Shown here one piece after another: positions 35,493-44,900 of a DNA stretch of 64,000 nt; position 1 is the first letter of the stretch, and every line of letters starts with the position of its first letter. The position numbers were made by a program, and so were the translations under genes. The notes under the pieces are model-generated. The model was not told the origin of the DNA. It did not search any database and saw only the letters and a program-made list of their open reading frames with translations. The stretch is from Limnochordales bacterium. Its GTDB lineage: Bacteria; Bacillota; Limnochordia; Limnochordales; DUMU01. The stretch spans positions 246,134 through 310,133 of the forward strand of contig JADBKP010000003.1 of NCBI GenBank assembly GCA_014896315.1. The letters are read 5' to 3'.

Positions 35493-35579
35493 ATGGGACG
35501 TTTCGATGATAAGTTCGCTTTCGTGCTTTTCCTTATTCTGGTCCTCTTGCTGTTGGGTGATGACGGAAAGCACCTGTAA
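35493..35579 (+). CDS. Membrane microprotein 1 (YjcZ-like, 28 residues)
   Basis: Short gene with AAGGAGG six bases before the ATG. The 28-residue product has a polar head (MGRFDDKF), one hydrophobic helix (AFVLFLILVLLLLG) and an acidic/polar tail (DDGKHL). It is the first of three tandem copies that share the form F-V-x-F-L-I-L-I-L-L-x-L-G-D-D/N. It resembles the YjcZ-type sporulation microproteins of Bacillota (short Gly/aromatic head and a single helix), but that assignment is inferred from shape. Conservation between the three copies and three good ribosome sites argue that it is translated. Confidence 0.7.
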   Translation: MGRFDDKFAFVLFLILVLLLLGDDGKHL

Positions 35580-35613
35580 GCTGGCGTAGCTAGCAGTGGT
35601 CTGGCGGGGGGCG

Positions 35614-35641
35614 GTGTCCGGTACCGGAAGGGTGGGGACAC
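35614..35641. repeat. Inverted repeat between microprotein genes 1 and 2
   Basis: GTGTCC (35614-35619) pairs with GGACAC (35636-35641), with a TCCGGTACCGGA palindrome inside and a partial overlap with GGGACACTGTCCC. It may be a terminator-like or REP-like element between the first and second microprotein genes. Confidence 0.3.
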
Positions 35642-35765
35642 TGTCCCTCGCTTTGTGGATTTCGGCCCGTGCTCTCATACCACGCGAACCATGTTGAACG
35701 TATGTTGTTGGCGGTCGCGGGGAGACCGGATGCCCCGCTACCAACCTTGAACAGGGGGGATAGAA

Positions 35766-35855
35766 ATGCCGGACGGATTAGGTGGATTCTTTGGCGGTCG
35801 CTGGGCTTTCGTGATCTTTCTGATTCTTATTCTGTTGATCCTCGGCGACAACTAG
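35766..35855 (+). CDS. Membrane microprotein 2 (YjcZ-like, 29 residues)
   Basis: The ATG is preceded by GGGGGGATAGAA, a good ribosome site. The 29-residue product starts with a Gly/Phe-rich head (MPDGLGGFFGGR), followed by one hydrophobic helix WAFVIFLILILLILGD and an Asn end. The core is identical to that of microprotein 3 and close to that of microprotein 1. One-helix membrane protein, likely inserted without a signal peptide. Function unknown; YjcZ-like sporulation proteins are the closest type I can name. Confidence 0.75.
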   Translation: MPDGLGGFFGGRWAFVIFLILILLILGDN

Positions 35856-35908
35856 CACTGATCGGCAGCTGAAGCCAGTTCAGCTCTGGGAGGAAAGGAG
35901 GAGAGTGG

Positions 35909-35989
35909 ATGGGCGGCTTCGTGTTCGGTCCCCGGTGGGCGTTTGTGATCTTCCTGATCCTTATTCTCCTCATCCTGGGTGACGACTAG
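35909..35989 (+). CDS. Membrane microprotein 3 (YjcZ-like, 26 residues)
   Basis: The ATG follows AAGGAGGAGAGTGG. The 26-residue product has the head MGGFVFGPR, the helix WAFVIFLILILLILGD and one more Asp. Same helix and near-identical codon sequence as microprotein 2, so the two are recent duplicates. It ends 47 bases before the stop of the convergent ABC ATPase gene (36037). All three microprotein genes are on the plus strand while all large neighbours are on the minus strand. Confidence 0.75.
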   Translation: MGGFVFGPRWAFVIFLILILLILGDD

Positions 35990-36036
35990 CTGCAGCGGTA
36001 TCCATCGACCTGGGCCATCCCGCACCGCGGGGTGGC

Positions 36037-37254
36037 CTATGTTTGTTTGTCGATTCTTCTTTCGGAGACCGGGTCGAAGAGGTATTGATGCCCCGGTGAC
36101 CAGGCCAGGAAGTACTGATCACCGATCTGGAGCTGTAGAGTTGCCGGAACGACCGCCCGTATACAAATCCTGGCCGTGTCCGAGCTGCAGATAGCAGGAG
36201 CAAGTTCAACCAGCTTGTACCAGCCCTGAAACTGGATTGCCGCCACCTTAAACTCCGGCGTCACTATACTTCCTGTGGGAAAGCCCCCAGGGTCGGACCC
36301 GAGAAGAATTTGTTCGGGACGGACACAAACAAGCACCACGTCCCTTCCCTTTCCCTCGCCGGCCATCCACCGCATAACGCCCGCAGCCTCTCCCTCGGCC
36401 AGGGGCAACTCCCATTCCCCCAGCGCCGGAACGCGAAGGCTCCTGCAAGGAGATGAAACAGCCCTCGCCTCGAGAACGTTAGGTGGCAGCGGGCTGAAGC
36501 CCCGGGCCACAGCCAGGTGGCGCGGATCTGTATAGAGCGCCTCAGGTGCGCCCCCCTGAAGTACCTGACCTTCTGACAGATAGACCACCTCATCGGCAAG
36601 GGCGAGCGCTGTCATGGCATCCGCCACCGACCAAATCACCACCGGGGTGAGATCCATTTCGTCAAGGAGTCTCCGCACGAGGGTTACAAGTTCCTGCCGG
36701 GTACCGGTCGGGAACGAGGTCAGAGGGTCGTCGAGCAGCAGTACCCGCGGCCGGGAAGCAAAGCTGCGGGCAAGTGCTACCCGGAAAGCTTCGGGCGGCG
36801 CCAGCTCCTGTGGGTATCGCTCCAGGAGCCGCTCCACTCCGCACGCTTCCGCAAACAACCGAACCTGGTCTTCCACGTCGGCTCGGAGCTTACCCTTCCA
36901 CCACCTGCCACCAGCACCTTGCCGAAAAAGCACCCCGGCAGCGATCTGCCGGCTGACCGAAAGATGGGGCCAGAGGGCGAAGTCGTGCCCGATCATTGCC
37001 ATCGAGCGCTCCGGCACCGGAAGCCGATCAATCCGTCGCCCGTCGAGCCGGATCTCGCCGGAGTCCAACTCCTCGAGACCCGCCAGGCAGCGCAGGAGCA
37101 ACGTCTTGCCCGCGCCTTCTGGGCCGGCCACCATAGTCAGGCGTCCGGACTGCGCCCGCAGTGAAACGTCCCGCAACAGGGGCACTTGGGTGGCCTCGGC
37201 GGCACCAGCCGCAGACCTGCGCCACTTGTTCAGACCGGTTACAGTCAGTTCCAC
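36037..37254 (-). CDS. Degenerate ABC importer ATPase (Fe/thiamine/spermidine type)
   Basis: ATPase-like protein of 405 residues with the layout of FbpC/PotA-type importers: ABC domain (residues 20-250) then a beta-rich TOBE-like end. Walker A is intact (GPEGAGKT). Other key residues are changed: the Q-loop Gln is His (GHDFALWPH), the LSGGQ signature reads LAPPEA, the Walker B glutamate is Asp (LLLDDPL), the D-loop is TSFP, and the switch histidine is replaced (VVIWSVADAM). The GTG at 37254 has GGAGGTG upstream. It would pair with the two permeases upstream in the same strand order. It may bind ATP but hydrolyse it poorly, or act as a regulatory subunit. No binding-protein gene adjoins. Confidence 0.78.
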   Translation of the reverse strand: MELTVTGLNKWRRSAAGAAEATQVPLLRDVSLRAQSGRLTMVAGPEGAGKTLLLRCLAGLEELDSGEIRLDGRRIDRLPVPERSMAMIGHDFALWPHLSVSRQIAAGVLFRQGAGGRWWKGKLRADVEDQVRLFAEACGVERLLERYPQELAPPEAFRVALARSFASRPRVLLLDDPLTSFPTGTRQELVTLVRRLLDEMDLTPVVIWSVADAMTALALADEVVYLSEGQVLQGGAPEALYTDPRHLAVARGFSPLPPNVLEARAVSSPCRSLRVPALGEWELPLAEGEAAGVMRWMAGEGKGRDVVLVCVRPEQILLGSDPGGFPTGSIVTPEFKVAAIQFQGWYKLVELAPAICSSDTARICIRAVVPATLQLQIGDQYFLAWSPGHQYLFDPVSERRIDKQT

Positions 37255-37296
37255 ACCCCATTCACCTCCAGTCCAGCAGCCGCTGTAAACCCGGCA

Positions 37297-38157
37297 CTAC
37301 CCACCCAGCGCCCGCGGGCGCGTGCGACTGCCTCCCTCGTTCCACAGCCCAAAGAGCCTGTGCCCCGCAACCAGCAACAAGAGCCACCCCGGCAAGGCGA
37401 GAACGAGGGCGGCCAAAGCCACCAGCGCCGGCGGCGCGGCGGTGATTCCCGGTTCGGACCACCAGCGATAGACCACCGCTCCGACCGTAGGCGTCAGGGG
37501 TAACAGCAAGGAGGCCAGCAGAACCTCGTTTGCCATCCCGACCAGGAACAGTCCCCCTGTGATCAGCACGTCCCGCCAGACCAGCGGCCAGACAACCCGC
37601 CGCCGCGCCTGCGCAGGTGAAAGTCCCAGCAGCCAGGCAGCCTCCTCCCAACCTTGGGGGAGACGGCGGAAAAGCAGATACCCCATTCCTGCCGCCCAGG
37701 GAGTACCGAAAGCTGCATATACCAGCGTCAAAACGGCCGCGGGCGCATGCGCCCGCACGGTCCGCGAGATCTCAAGTACGGGTATGCCCACGGCTACGGC
37801 CGGGAGTAGCCGGGTCAGGAGCAACAGGACGATCAGGTCCCGGGTCCGGGTAGTGGCCGCAGCTTCTGGCGGGCGGGCCGGTGCCGCTCGCTCCCACTGC
37901 ACCAGCCTCCAGCCGGCGGGAAGGCCAAGGAGCAGGGCGATGGCTGCGGCGGGTATGGCTACCACCAGCATGTTGGCCAGGGCGAGCAAGAGCCGGGGGC
38001 GCAGGAAGAAGAGCTGACGCAGGCCGGCAAGGAACGGGCCGGGCCAGGGCGCCGGTTCTGTGACCCAAAGCAGAAGGGAAAGAAGGGGAACGTAGAGCAG
38101 GCCGGCCACAAGCAGTGCGACAAGTGCAAGCAATAGTTTGACTAGCTGCCTAGACAC
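37297..38157 (-). CDS. ABC transporter permease (importer type)
   Basis: Binding-protein-dependent permease of about 286 residues with six membrane helices. The EAA-loop that contacts the ATPase is recognisable: WEEAAWLLGLSPAQARRRVVWPLVW. The rest fits the FbpB/ThiP-half type (GAVVYRWWSEPGITAAPPAL near the end). Two starts are possible: TTG at 38175 or GTG at 38157. The GTG overlaps the stop of the other permease gene (GTGTCTAG) and has GGAGTGG upstream, so it is preferred. Forms a system with the ATPase below and permease above. Confidence 0.78.
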   Translation of the reverse strand: MSRQLVKLLLALVALLVAGLLYVPLLSLLLWVTEPAPWPGPFLAGLRQLFFLRPRLLLALANMLVVAIPAAAIALLLGLPAGWRLVQWERAAPARPPEAAATTRTRDLIVLLLLTRLLPAVAVGIPVLEISRTVRAHAPAAVLTLVYAAFGTPWAAGMGYLLFRRLPQGWEEAAWLLGLSPAQARRRVVWPLVWRDVLITGGLFLVGMANEVLLASLLLPLTPTVGAVVYRWWSEPGITAAPPALVALAALVLALPGWLLLLVAGHRLFGLWNEGGSRTRPRALGG

Positions 38158-39034
38158 CGCTGCCACTCCGTTCAACAGGCAGTACGGCGATGGTGACGTC
38201 TCGCCCCTGCCTGCCCGCGGCCCGCAAGGGTGGAATCAGCAAGACCAGACAGGCCACGCCGAGAAGCAGTACCACCAGCATGCTGATCCAGGCTACTGCC
38301 GGGACGCGACGATACGCTCCGGCATGTTCCAGTATCTGTTCAAGAAGCAAGGGGGGACGTGAACCCGGGAAGAGTAACAACCCTGCGGCATAGAGCTGGA
38401 TGCCCTGCAAGAAACGGACAAGCAGTCCCACCCGCCAGAAAGGGCGTAGTGCAGAGAAGAGAAACCCCCATAAGACCGGTCCCCGGGCTCCCAGAAGCCG
38501 AACGGTCTCGATCTCGGCGGCGCTTAACTGGCTCAGGCCGGCAAGAAGTATGAGCGAAAGTACGGGCCAGCCACGCCATGCGTCTACCAGTGCCAGCAGA
38601 GCTGCCGGATTGGCCTGCAGCACCCCACCCAGCCAAGAGAGGCTTCGCCGCGCCAGCACCAGATACCAGGACGCAGCCGCTGTAAATTCGGGAAGGAGGA
38701 GAACGGCTGCAAGCCCATAGAGGATAACCCTGCTGCCCGGCAACCGCAGCCAGAGCCAGAAAGAGGTGAGTCCGGCCAGAACGGCCGAGCCGGCGGTCGC
38801 GGCCAGGGCGACCCCTAGAGTGAAAGCTACGGTGTTCCAGAAGTCCCGGTTAGCCGCCACCATCTGCCAGCCAAAGATCCCCGGCCGGAGTATCGCCTGT
38901 ACCAGTCCGAAAAGCAACGGAGCAAACAACATAACGCCCAGGTAAAGCAGGGCAAAAAGCAACGCCGGGTGCCACCACGAGGATCTCAAATGAACACCGG
39001 CACCTGCCGGGCGCTCTGTGGGCCGAAGCGGCAT
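38150..39034 (-). CDS. ABC transporter permease (importer type)
   Basis: Second permease of the system, 294 residues, six membrane helices (PALLFALLYLGVMLFAPLLFGLVQ at the start). The EAA-loop is SAAEIETVRLLGARGPVLWGFLF. It overlaps the next permease gene by eight bases, so both are translated together. The ATG at 39034 has GGGGTG upstream. The pair resembles the two permease halves of iron, sulfate or thiamine-type importers. Substrate unknown. Confidence 0.78.
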   Translation of the reverse strand: MPLRPTERPAGAGVHLRSSWWHPALLFALLYLGVMLFAPLLFGLVQAILRPGIFGWQMVAANRDFWNTVAFTLGVALAATAGSAVLAGLTSFWLWLRLPGSRVILYGLAAVLLLPEFTAAASWYLVLARRSLSWLGGVLQANPAALLALVDAWRGWPVLSLILLAGLSQLSAAEIETVRLLGARGPVLWGFLFSALRPFWRVGLLVRFLQGIQLYAAGLLLFPGSRPPLLLEQILEHAGAYRRVPAVAWISMLVVLLLGVACLVLLIPPLRAAGRQGRDVTIAVLPVERSGSGV

Positions 39035-39070
39035 AAGAACACCCCGGTCTTAATATGCCCGCATTTGGCT

Positions 39071-40036
39071 TCACCGCTCCCCCGCCTCGCGTTTCCGTAG
39101 CTTTTCCAGGGCACGGGCGAACTCTGGCGGCAACGGTTCAGTAAATTGAAGGAACTCGCCCGTCCGCGGGTGCACAAACCCCAGTGTCCCGGCGTGCAAG
39201 GCCTGGCCACTCAATCCCAACCACTCCCGGTCGTCCCGCAGAAGATGCGGCGGACAGTAAAGGGGGTCGCCCGCCACGGGATGGCCAAAAGTAGAAAGAT
39301 GCACCCGGATCTGGTGCGTACGCCCGGTGGCAAGGCGGAGCTCGAGAAGGGAGTGATTGGTAAACCGTTCTACCAGACGGTAATGGGTTATTGCCGGTTT
39401 GCCCTTTTCCGGCGGTACGACCGCCAGGCGCACACGGTCTACAGGATGCCGGCCTATCGCTCCCGCAAGCACGCCGGATTCGGGGTCGGGCACACCATGC
39501 ACCAGCGCCTGGTAAACCCGCTTAACCGAGTGCTCCCGCAGCTGCGCCGCAAGCGACCGGTAAGCCAGCTCGGTCTTGGCCACCATCAGCAGGCCGGAGG
39601 TGTCTTTGTCAAGCCGGTGAACTATACCCGGACGAAACTCGGCATCCGGATGAACGTAGAGCGTCGTTCCGCGCCCGAGGAGCGCATTGACCAGCGTTCC
39701 ACCTGGGTGTCCGGGGGCGGGATGAGCAGGCATCCCTGCCGGCTTGGCTACCACCAGCAGGTCGTCATCCTCGTAAACGACCTTGATGGGAATATCCTCG
39801 GGTGCCGCCGATAAGGGCGGACGTGGCAGTGCGCGAGCCTCGATCCGATCCCCGGGCTGGACATAAGCGGCCGGTTTGGTAGTCACCGCGCCGTTCACCG
39901 TGACCGCACCCTGCCGGATCCACTCCTGTACCAGGGCGCGGCTGGCACCGATCGCGGTCGCCAACACCCGGTCCAGGCGGCCGGCTTCGGCGGCCACAAG
40001 GGTTATCAGTGATGGCGAGCCGGTTGGCGTCGTCAT
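39071..40036 (-). CDS. rluD: Pseudouridine synthase, RluD/RsuA family (RluA type)
   Basis: Makes pseudouridine in 23S rRNA (321 residues). An S4 RNA-binding domain lies at residues 15-60 (RLDRVLATAIGASRALVQEWI, then GAVTVNGAVTTKPAAYVQPGD), followed by the catalytic domain with the key Asp in GIVHRLDKDTSGLLMVAKT. The C-terminal part has RTHQIRVHLSTFGHPVAGDPLY. The ATG overlaps the lspA stop (ATGA). This lspA-rluD pair is conserved across Bacillota (ylyB). Confidence 0.95.
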   Translation of the reverse strand: MTTPTGSPSLITLVAAEAGRLDRVLATAIGASRALVQEWIRQGAVTVNGAVTTKPAAYVQPGDRIEARALPRPPLSAAPEDIPIKVVYEDDDLLVVAKPAGMPAHPAPGHPGGTLVNALLGRGTTLYVHPDAEFRPGIVHRLDKDTSGLLMVAKTELAYRSLAAQLREHSVKRVYQALVHGVPDPESGVLAGAIGRHPVDRVRLAVVPPEKGKPAITHYRLVERFTNHSLLELRLATGRTHQIRVHLSTFGHPVAGDPLYCPPHLLRDDREWLGLSGQALHAGTLGFVHPRTGEFLQFTEPLPPEFARALEKLRKREAGER

Positions 40037-40563
40037 TTTCTGGCGGTTCTCTCCGTGCGGGAAAGCTCAAGCTGCCGGTTTTCCTGCCACCAGATGCCCA
40101 GCACTATCAGGATAGTCCCCAACACCAGGGCAGCATCGGCCAGATTGAAGACCGGCCAGTGCGGTATGTCGATGAAATCGATGACGTAGCCCAGGCGCAC
40201 CCGATCGATCAGATTGCCTGCGGTCCCGCCGGTCACGAGAGCCGCTCCCAGATCGGCAGGCCTGGCGGTCGCACGAGAAAGCTGCCGGCGAAAGAGGAAG
40301 ATGCCGATCAGCAAGATCACGGAAGTAGCGATGGAGAGAAACCGGTAGCCGGGCAAAAGGCCGAAGGCCGAGCCCCGGTTGTGAACCAGGCTCAGGGAGA
40401 GAAACGGTGGCAGAAGCGGGAGCGAGGAATAGGGGGAGAGCGTCGCACTGGCCGCCACCTTACTGCACTGGTCGGCCAGGAGTGTAAACGCCAAGAGACC
40501 CCAAGCCAGTCGCCGGCGTCGGATCTCCTCGGTGCCGGCCTTTGTCGATTCAACGACGACGAT
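40033..40563 (-). CDS. lspA: Lipoprotein signal peptidase LspA, possibly with an ATC start
   Basis: Aspartic protease of the inner membrane that cleaves lipoprotein signal peptides. Conserved parts: NRGSAFGLLPG, then GGTAGNLIDRVRLGYVIDFIDI and FNLADAALVLGTI with the two catalytic aspartates. The first frame-allowed standard start is a TTG at 40494, which leaves only 153 residues and cuts the first helix (ADQCSK is normally mid-helix). Upstream in frame the peptide VVVESTKAGTEEIRRRRLAWGLLAF completes a normal basic tail and helix. An AGGAGGAG ribosome site lies eight bases before an ATC at 40563. That codon is the best-placed start (176 residues). An ATT/ATC start is rare but known. Confidence 0.9.
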   Translation of the reverse strand: MVVVESTKAGTEEIRRRRLAWGLLAFTLLADQCSKVAASATLSPYSSLPLLPPFLSLSLVHNRGSAFGLLPGYRFLSIATSVILLIGIFLFRRQLSRATARPADLGAALVTGGTAGNLIDRVRLGYVIDFIDIPHWPVFNLADAALVLGTILIVLGIWWQENRQLELSRTERTARK

Positions 40564-40602
40564 GGCCCTCTCCTCCTGACTCCTGCATCTAACATCTGAT
40601 CA

Positions 40603-41304
40603 TCATTGCTGAGGGTGGTGCCCGCCGCCCTTTGCAGGCTCGGGATAGATCAGCTCCGGATCAGTGACCCCGGTTGCCGCCAGATCGACCACCGCGTCCA
40701 CCGGCTCGACTGCTCCGGTGTCCTCATCTGTGTCGGAGAGCTCCCCGTGCTCCACCGCCTCCGGAATGTCCTGAGGCGAATTGGCATTCCCGTACCTGGC
40801 CACGTCCTGCCAAGCATCTTCGCCGTCATAGCCGGTGTATCCTTCTCCATCCCGAACGACATATCCCCACTGAAACGGTTCTTCCTGAACCCCATGTATC
40901 GTGTCATGTGCTTTCTCCTCGGCCACCTGACAAGTATAACAAAACACCGCGTAGGGCCTTGCTGCCAGGCGCTCCCTTCCAATCGGGCGGCCGCAACGAT
41001 CGCATATGCCATACGTTCCTGCATCCAGCTTCTGTAGCGCTCGCTCGATCAGTTCCAGCATATGACGGGCCTGGAGCCGCAACGTCACATCCTTTTCCCG
41101 TTCAAACGTCTCCGTGGCCAGGTCCGATGTGTGGTTGTCGTAGGCGGACAACTCACCCACCGAGCTCAGCAACGGTTCACCCAGCTGGCGGTCATTCATG
41201 CCCTGCACCCTCTCCCGCAGGCGTTCGGCCTCGGCCCGCAGGTAGGTCCGGATATCCTCCGGGTCAGCAGGCAGAATGTCGTCCGTACCGCGATGGTGAG
41301 CCAA
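40603..41304 (-). CDS. TraR/DksA-type zinc-finger protein (YteA-like)
   Basis: Cytosolic 233-residue protein with an N-terminal helical region (residues 15-90, EDIRTYLRAEAERLRERVQGMND; AYDNHTSDLATETFEREKDVTL, typical of the YteA/YocK family) and a C4 zinc finger CDRCGRPIGRERLAARPYAVFCYTC. Such proteins bind RNA polymerase or act in sporulation-related regulation. The C-terminal third is acidic and poorly conserved. Start is TTG at 41304 with AAGGGGG upstream. In Bacillus the ylyA/dksA-like gene lies at the same place between ileS and lspA, which this order matches. Confidence 0.9.
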   Translation of the reverse strand: MAHHRGTDDILPADPEDIRTYLRAEAERLRERVQGMNDRQLGEPLLSSVGELSAYDNHTSDLATETFEREKDVTLRLQARHMLELIERALQKLDAGTYGICDRCGRPIGRERLAARPYAVFCYTCQVAEEKAHDTIHGVQEEPFQWGYVVRDGEGYTGYDGEDAWQDVARYGNANSPQDIPEAVEHGELSDTDEDTGAVEPVDAVVDLAATGVTDPELIYPEPAKGGGHHPQQ

Positions 41305-41432
41305 CCCGGTTAACCCCCTTCTGCTTTTCCTTCCGATCGCCGGCCACGGCCGAGGAAGGCGGGCGTGGCAGAACTGCCGCTGAGCCCCTGCCGTCAGCGG
41401 CCAGGGTCCGGGCCAACCCGCAACGGCTCTCT

Positions 41433-41813
41433 CTAAAGGCCCGGCGGCCGCAACTGCAGCTCCCGTTCGACGATGCGGGTAATATCGGCGATGAACTCCC
41501 CGATCACCGGCAGGTTGAGGGAGGCAAGCCGCCCGAGAAAGTAAATCACCAGGGCCGCTACGGCAGTGAAGCCAATGGCCGTGCCCACTCCCCGCATCAT
41601 CCCGCTGGCCAGGCTGAGCAGCAACATCCGCCGTGGTCGGCGGTAGAGCTCAACCAGCTCCGCCAGGCTCGAACGCTCGAGAGCGTCAGCCAGCCGCTCC
41701 ATCTGCGTCAAGAGGAAGTCTCGATCGGAGCCGGCGGCCGATCGCCGGGACTCTTCCCGCATCATTCCCTCCCTCTCCTGAGGCTGCCGATCATCCCGCT
41801 CGGCGGGGCTCAT
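41433..41813 (-). CDS. DUF5665 membrane protein
   Basis: 126-residue protein. The first 45 residues are charged (ERDDRQPQEREGMMREESRR). The family part is LTQMERLADALERSSLAELVELYRRPRRMLLLSLASGMMRGVGTAIGFTAVAALVIYFLGRLASLNLPVIGEFI, with one or two membrane helices, matching DUF5665 of clostridial genomes. The ATG at 41813 has AAGGGAG upstream; earlier frame upstream overlaps the ileS end and is not coding. Function unknown. It follows ileS directly in the same transcription unit. Confidence 0.85.
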   Translation of the reverse strand: MSPAERDDRQPQEREGMMREESRRSAAGSDRDFLLTQMERLADALERSSLAELVELYRRPRRMLLLSLASGMMRGVGTAIGFTAVAALVIYFLGRLASLNLPVIGEFIADITRIVERELQLRPPGL

Positions 41814-41902
41814 ACCATGCTCCCTTTCCGCGGTTAGCGTAACCGGACGCCTGCGGCCGAACGCAACCATTCTCCACCGGCACTGGCATCCTGGCGATAC
41901 TG

Positions 41903-44900
41903 CTACTCGGCGGCCTCCGCCTCCATCCGGGCTACAGCCTCTGTGCAGCGGTCGCACAGGTCGGGATAGCGCGGGTCGCTACCCACCTTGCCCCATTTCC
42001 AGCAACGGGCGCACTTGCTGCCCGGGTGCTTTTCCACCAGCACCCGCACCCCTTCGTCCTCCTCAAGGGGTAGGACAACGCCCGTTCGGTCGGCCGTGGT
42101 CGTCGCCGCCGCAGTCATCGCTTCTGCCGGTGCCGCCTGAACCCGAACTGGCCCGAGCACAACTTCCGACACCAGGAAAAGATCGGCCAACTCCTCCGGG
42201 CTGAAGTGCGTAAGGGTCTCCTGGGCCTCGGAGGCGAGCGGCTCTATACGGACCAGCGCCTCCAGTGAACCGCCAATCAGATCACTGCTACGGGCCGCTT
42301 CGATGGCCCGCAAGACCACCCGCCGGATCTCCAGGAGCCTGGCCCAGCGACGTTCCTCCTCCGGCGTCAGGTAGTCGCAGACCGGCTTGCTCCAGCGGCG
42401 CAGGTGGATGCTCTCCTCCACGGCGGGTGTCCCGTCCAGCACCCGGGCTTCCGTCGCTCCCGGAAGACGCCGCAACGCCTGCCAGATCTCATCGGCGGTG
42501 AATACCAGGACCGGAGCTATGCACTCCGCGAGCAGCTGCAGGATCCGGTAGAGGGTGGTCTGCGCTGCCCGACGTCGCCGTGAGTCACGCAGGTCGGTAT
42601 AAAGGCGGTCCTTCAGCACGTCCAGGTAGAAGCCGCCCATGTCGACGGCGCAGAAGTCGTGCATACCATGGAATACCATGTGAAATTCAAACTCCCGGTA
42701 CGCCCGCTGCAACCTCTCGGCAAGCTTTCCCGCCTGCTGGAGAGCGAAGCGATCCAGCTCGGTCAGTTCCTCCCGCCCGACCGCATCCCGGCGCGGGTCG
42801 AAGTCGTGGAGGTTCCCCAGGATGAACCGGGCGGTGTTGCGGATGCGGCGGTACACCTCGGCCATCTGGGCAAGAATAGACGGCGAAACCCGGATGTCTC
42901 CCCGGTAGTCGGCCGACGACACCCAAAGGCGGAGGATATCCGCGCCGAAGTTCTTGATCACCTCTTCGGGATACACGACGTTACCCAGGGACTTGGACAT
43001 CTTGCGGCCTTCGCCGTCAACGATGAAGCCATGGGTGAGGACCGCACGGTAGGGTGCAGCCCCCCGGGTAGCTACAGCCGTCAGCAGCGAAGACTGGAAC
43101 CAACCCCGATGCTGGTCACTGCCCTCAAGGTAGATGTCAGCCGGCCACCGCAACTCGGGATGCTGCTCGAGGACCGCGGCGTGCGACGAGCCCGAGTCAA
43201 ACCAGACATCCATGATATCTTTCTCTTTCCGGAACTCTGTCGCCCCACAGCGCGGGCAGCGGGTACCGGGCGGCAGGATCTCTTCCGCTTCCCGGGCGAA
43301 CCAGGCGTCCGAACCTTCCTGGGCGAAGAGCTGTGCTACCGCTTCGATGCTCTCGGCAGTAACAAGGGATTCACCGCAGGCCCGGCAGTAGAAGACGGGG
43401 ATCGGTACACCCCACACCCGCTGGCGGGAGATGCACCAGTCGTGCCGCTCAGCCACCATATTGCGGATGCGCTCCTTGCCCCACTCGGGTACCCACTTGA
43501 CCTGATCAATCGCATAAAGAGCAGCGTCACGGAAGCCGTCCACTGAGGCAAACCACTGCTCCGTGGCCCGGAAGACGACAGGATTCTTACAACGCCAGCA
43601 GTGGGGATACTGGTGCACTATGCTGTCCCGCCAGAGCAACGTCCCTTCGGCCAGGAGATCGGAGATGATCACCTCGTTGGCTTGCCCGAGCTCAAGGCCC
43701 TGGTACTTGCCCGCTTCCTGCGTGAAGTGCCCCCGGGCGTCCACCGGAGCAAAGACCGGCAGGCCGTAACGCATGCCGACGTCATAGTCTTCAAGGCCAT
43801 GGCCGGGGGCGGTATGAACCACGCCCGTGCCCTGCTCCAGCGTGACATGCTCGGCGAGGATGAAGGGAGAGAGTTCGCCCGCACCGACGTTGACCGGCCG
43901 GCGGGCAACCAGCACCTCGAGCTCCTCCCCCCGCCAGCGTCCCAGCTCCCGCCAGCGCTCCCAGCCCAACGTCCTGGCCACCTGGCTGAGCAGCCCGGCA
44001 GCCAGCAGATACCGTTCACCGGAACGATGCTTACGTTCGGCCGGCTCGAGCTTCTCACCCTCATCCTCCACTTCCACCAGCACGTACTCGAGGTCCGGGT
44101 GAAGTGCTACCGCCTCATCCGCCGGCAAGGTCCACGGGGTGGTCGTCCAAACCAGGACAAACGTATGTCCGGGTCGGTAGAGCTCAGACCAGCCGGCGGG
44201 TATCCTGGCACTCATTTCCTTTTCGTCATCTGCCCGACCGGCCTGGCCATCGCGCCCCAGGACCGGGACACCACCACGGCCGCTTCCCGGCGGCAGAATC
44301 GGAAAGCGAAGGTAGATAGAGGGGGACTTGCGGTCATCGTACTCGATCTCAGCTTCCGCCAGCGAGGTTTCGCAATGCGGACACCAGTAGACCGGCTTCA
44401 AGCCTTTGTAGATGTAACCGCGCCGTACCATCTCGCCGAAAACCCGAACCTGGGCCGCCTCGTATTCCGGTTTCAGCGTAAGGTAAGGGTTATCCCAGTC
44501 ACCCCAAACCCCCAGCCGCCGGAACTCGTCTCGCTGGATCTGCACGTACTTTAGTGCATACTCCCGGCAGCGCCGGCGGAACTCAACCACCGGAAGCTGG
44601 TGGCGGTCAAAGCCGAGCTCCTGTTCCATCCGGACTTCGATAGGAAGCCCGTGGGTATCCCAGCCGGGCACGTACGGCGCCCGGTACCCATCCATACTGC
44701 GTGAACGGATAACGATGTCCTTGAGAATCTTGTTGAAGGCCGTTCCGATGTGGATATGGCCGTTGGCATAAGGTGGGCCGTCATGCAAGACAAAAAGCGG
44801 GCGTCCCTCGGCCTTCCCCTTCTCCTGAAGCTTGTGGTAGAGATCTGCCTCCTCCCAGGCCTTCAACATCTCCGGTTCACGCTGGGGAAGGTTGGCTTTC

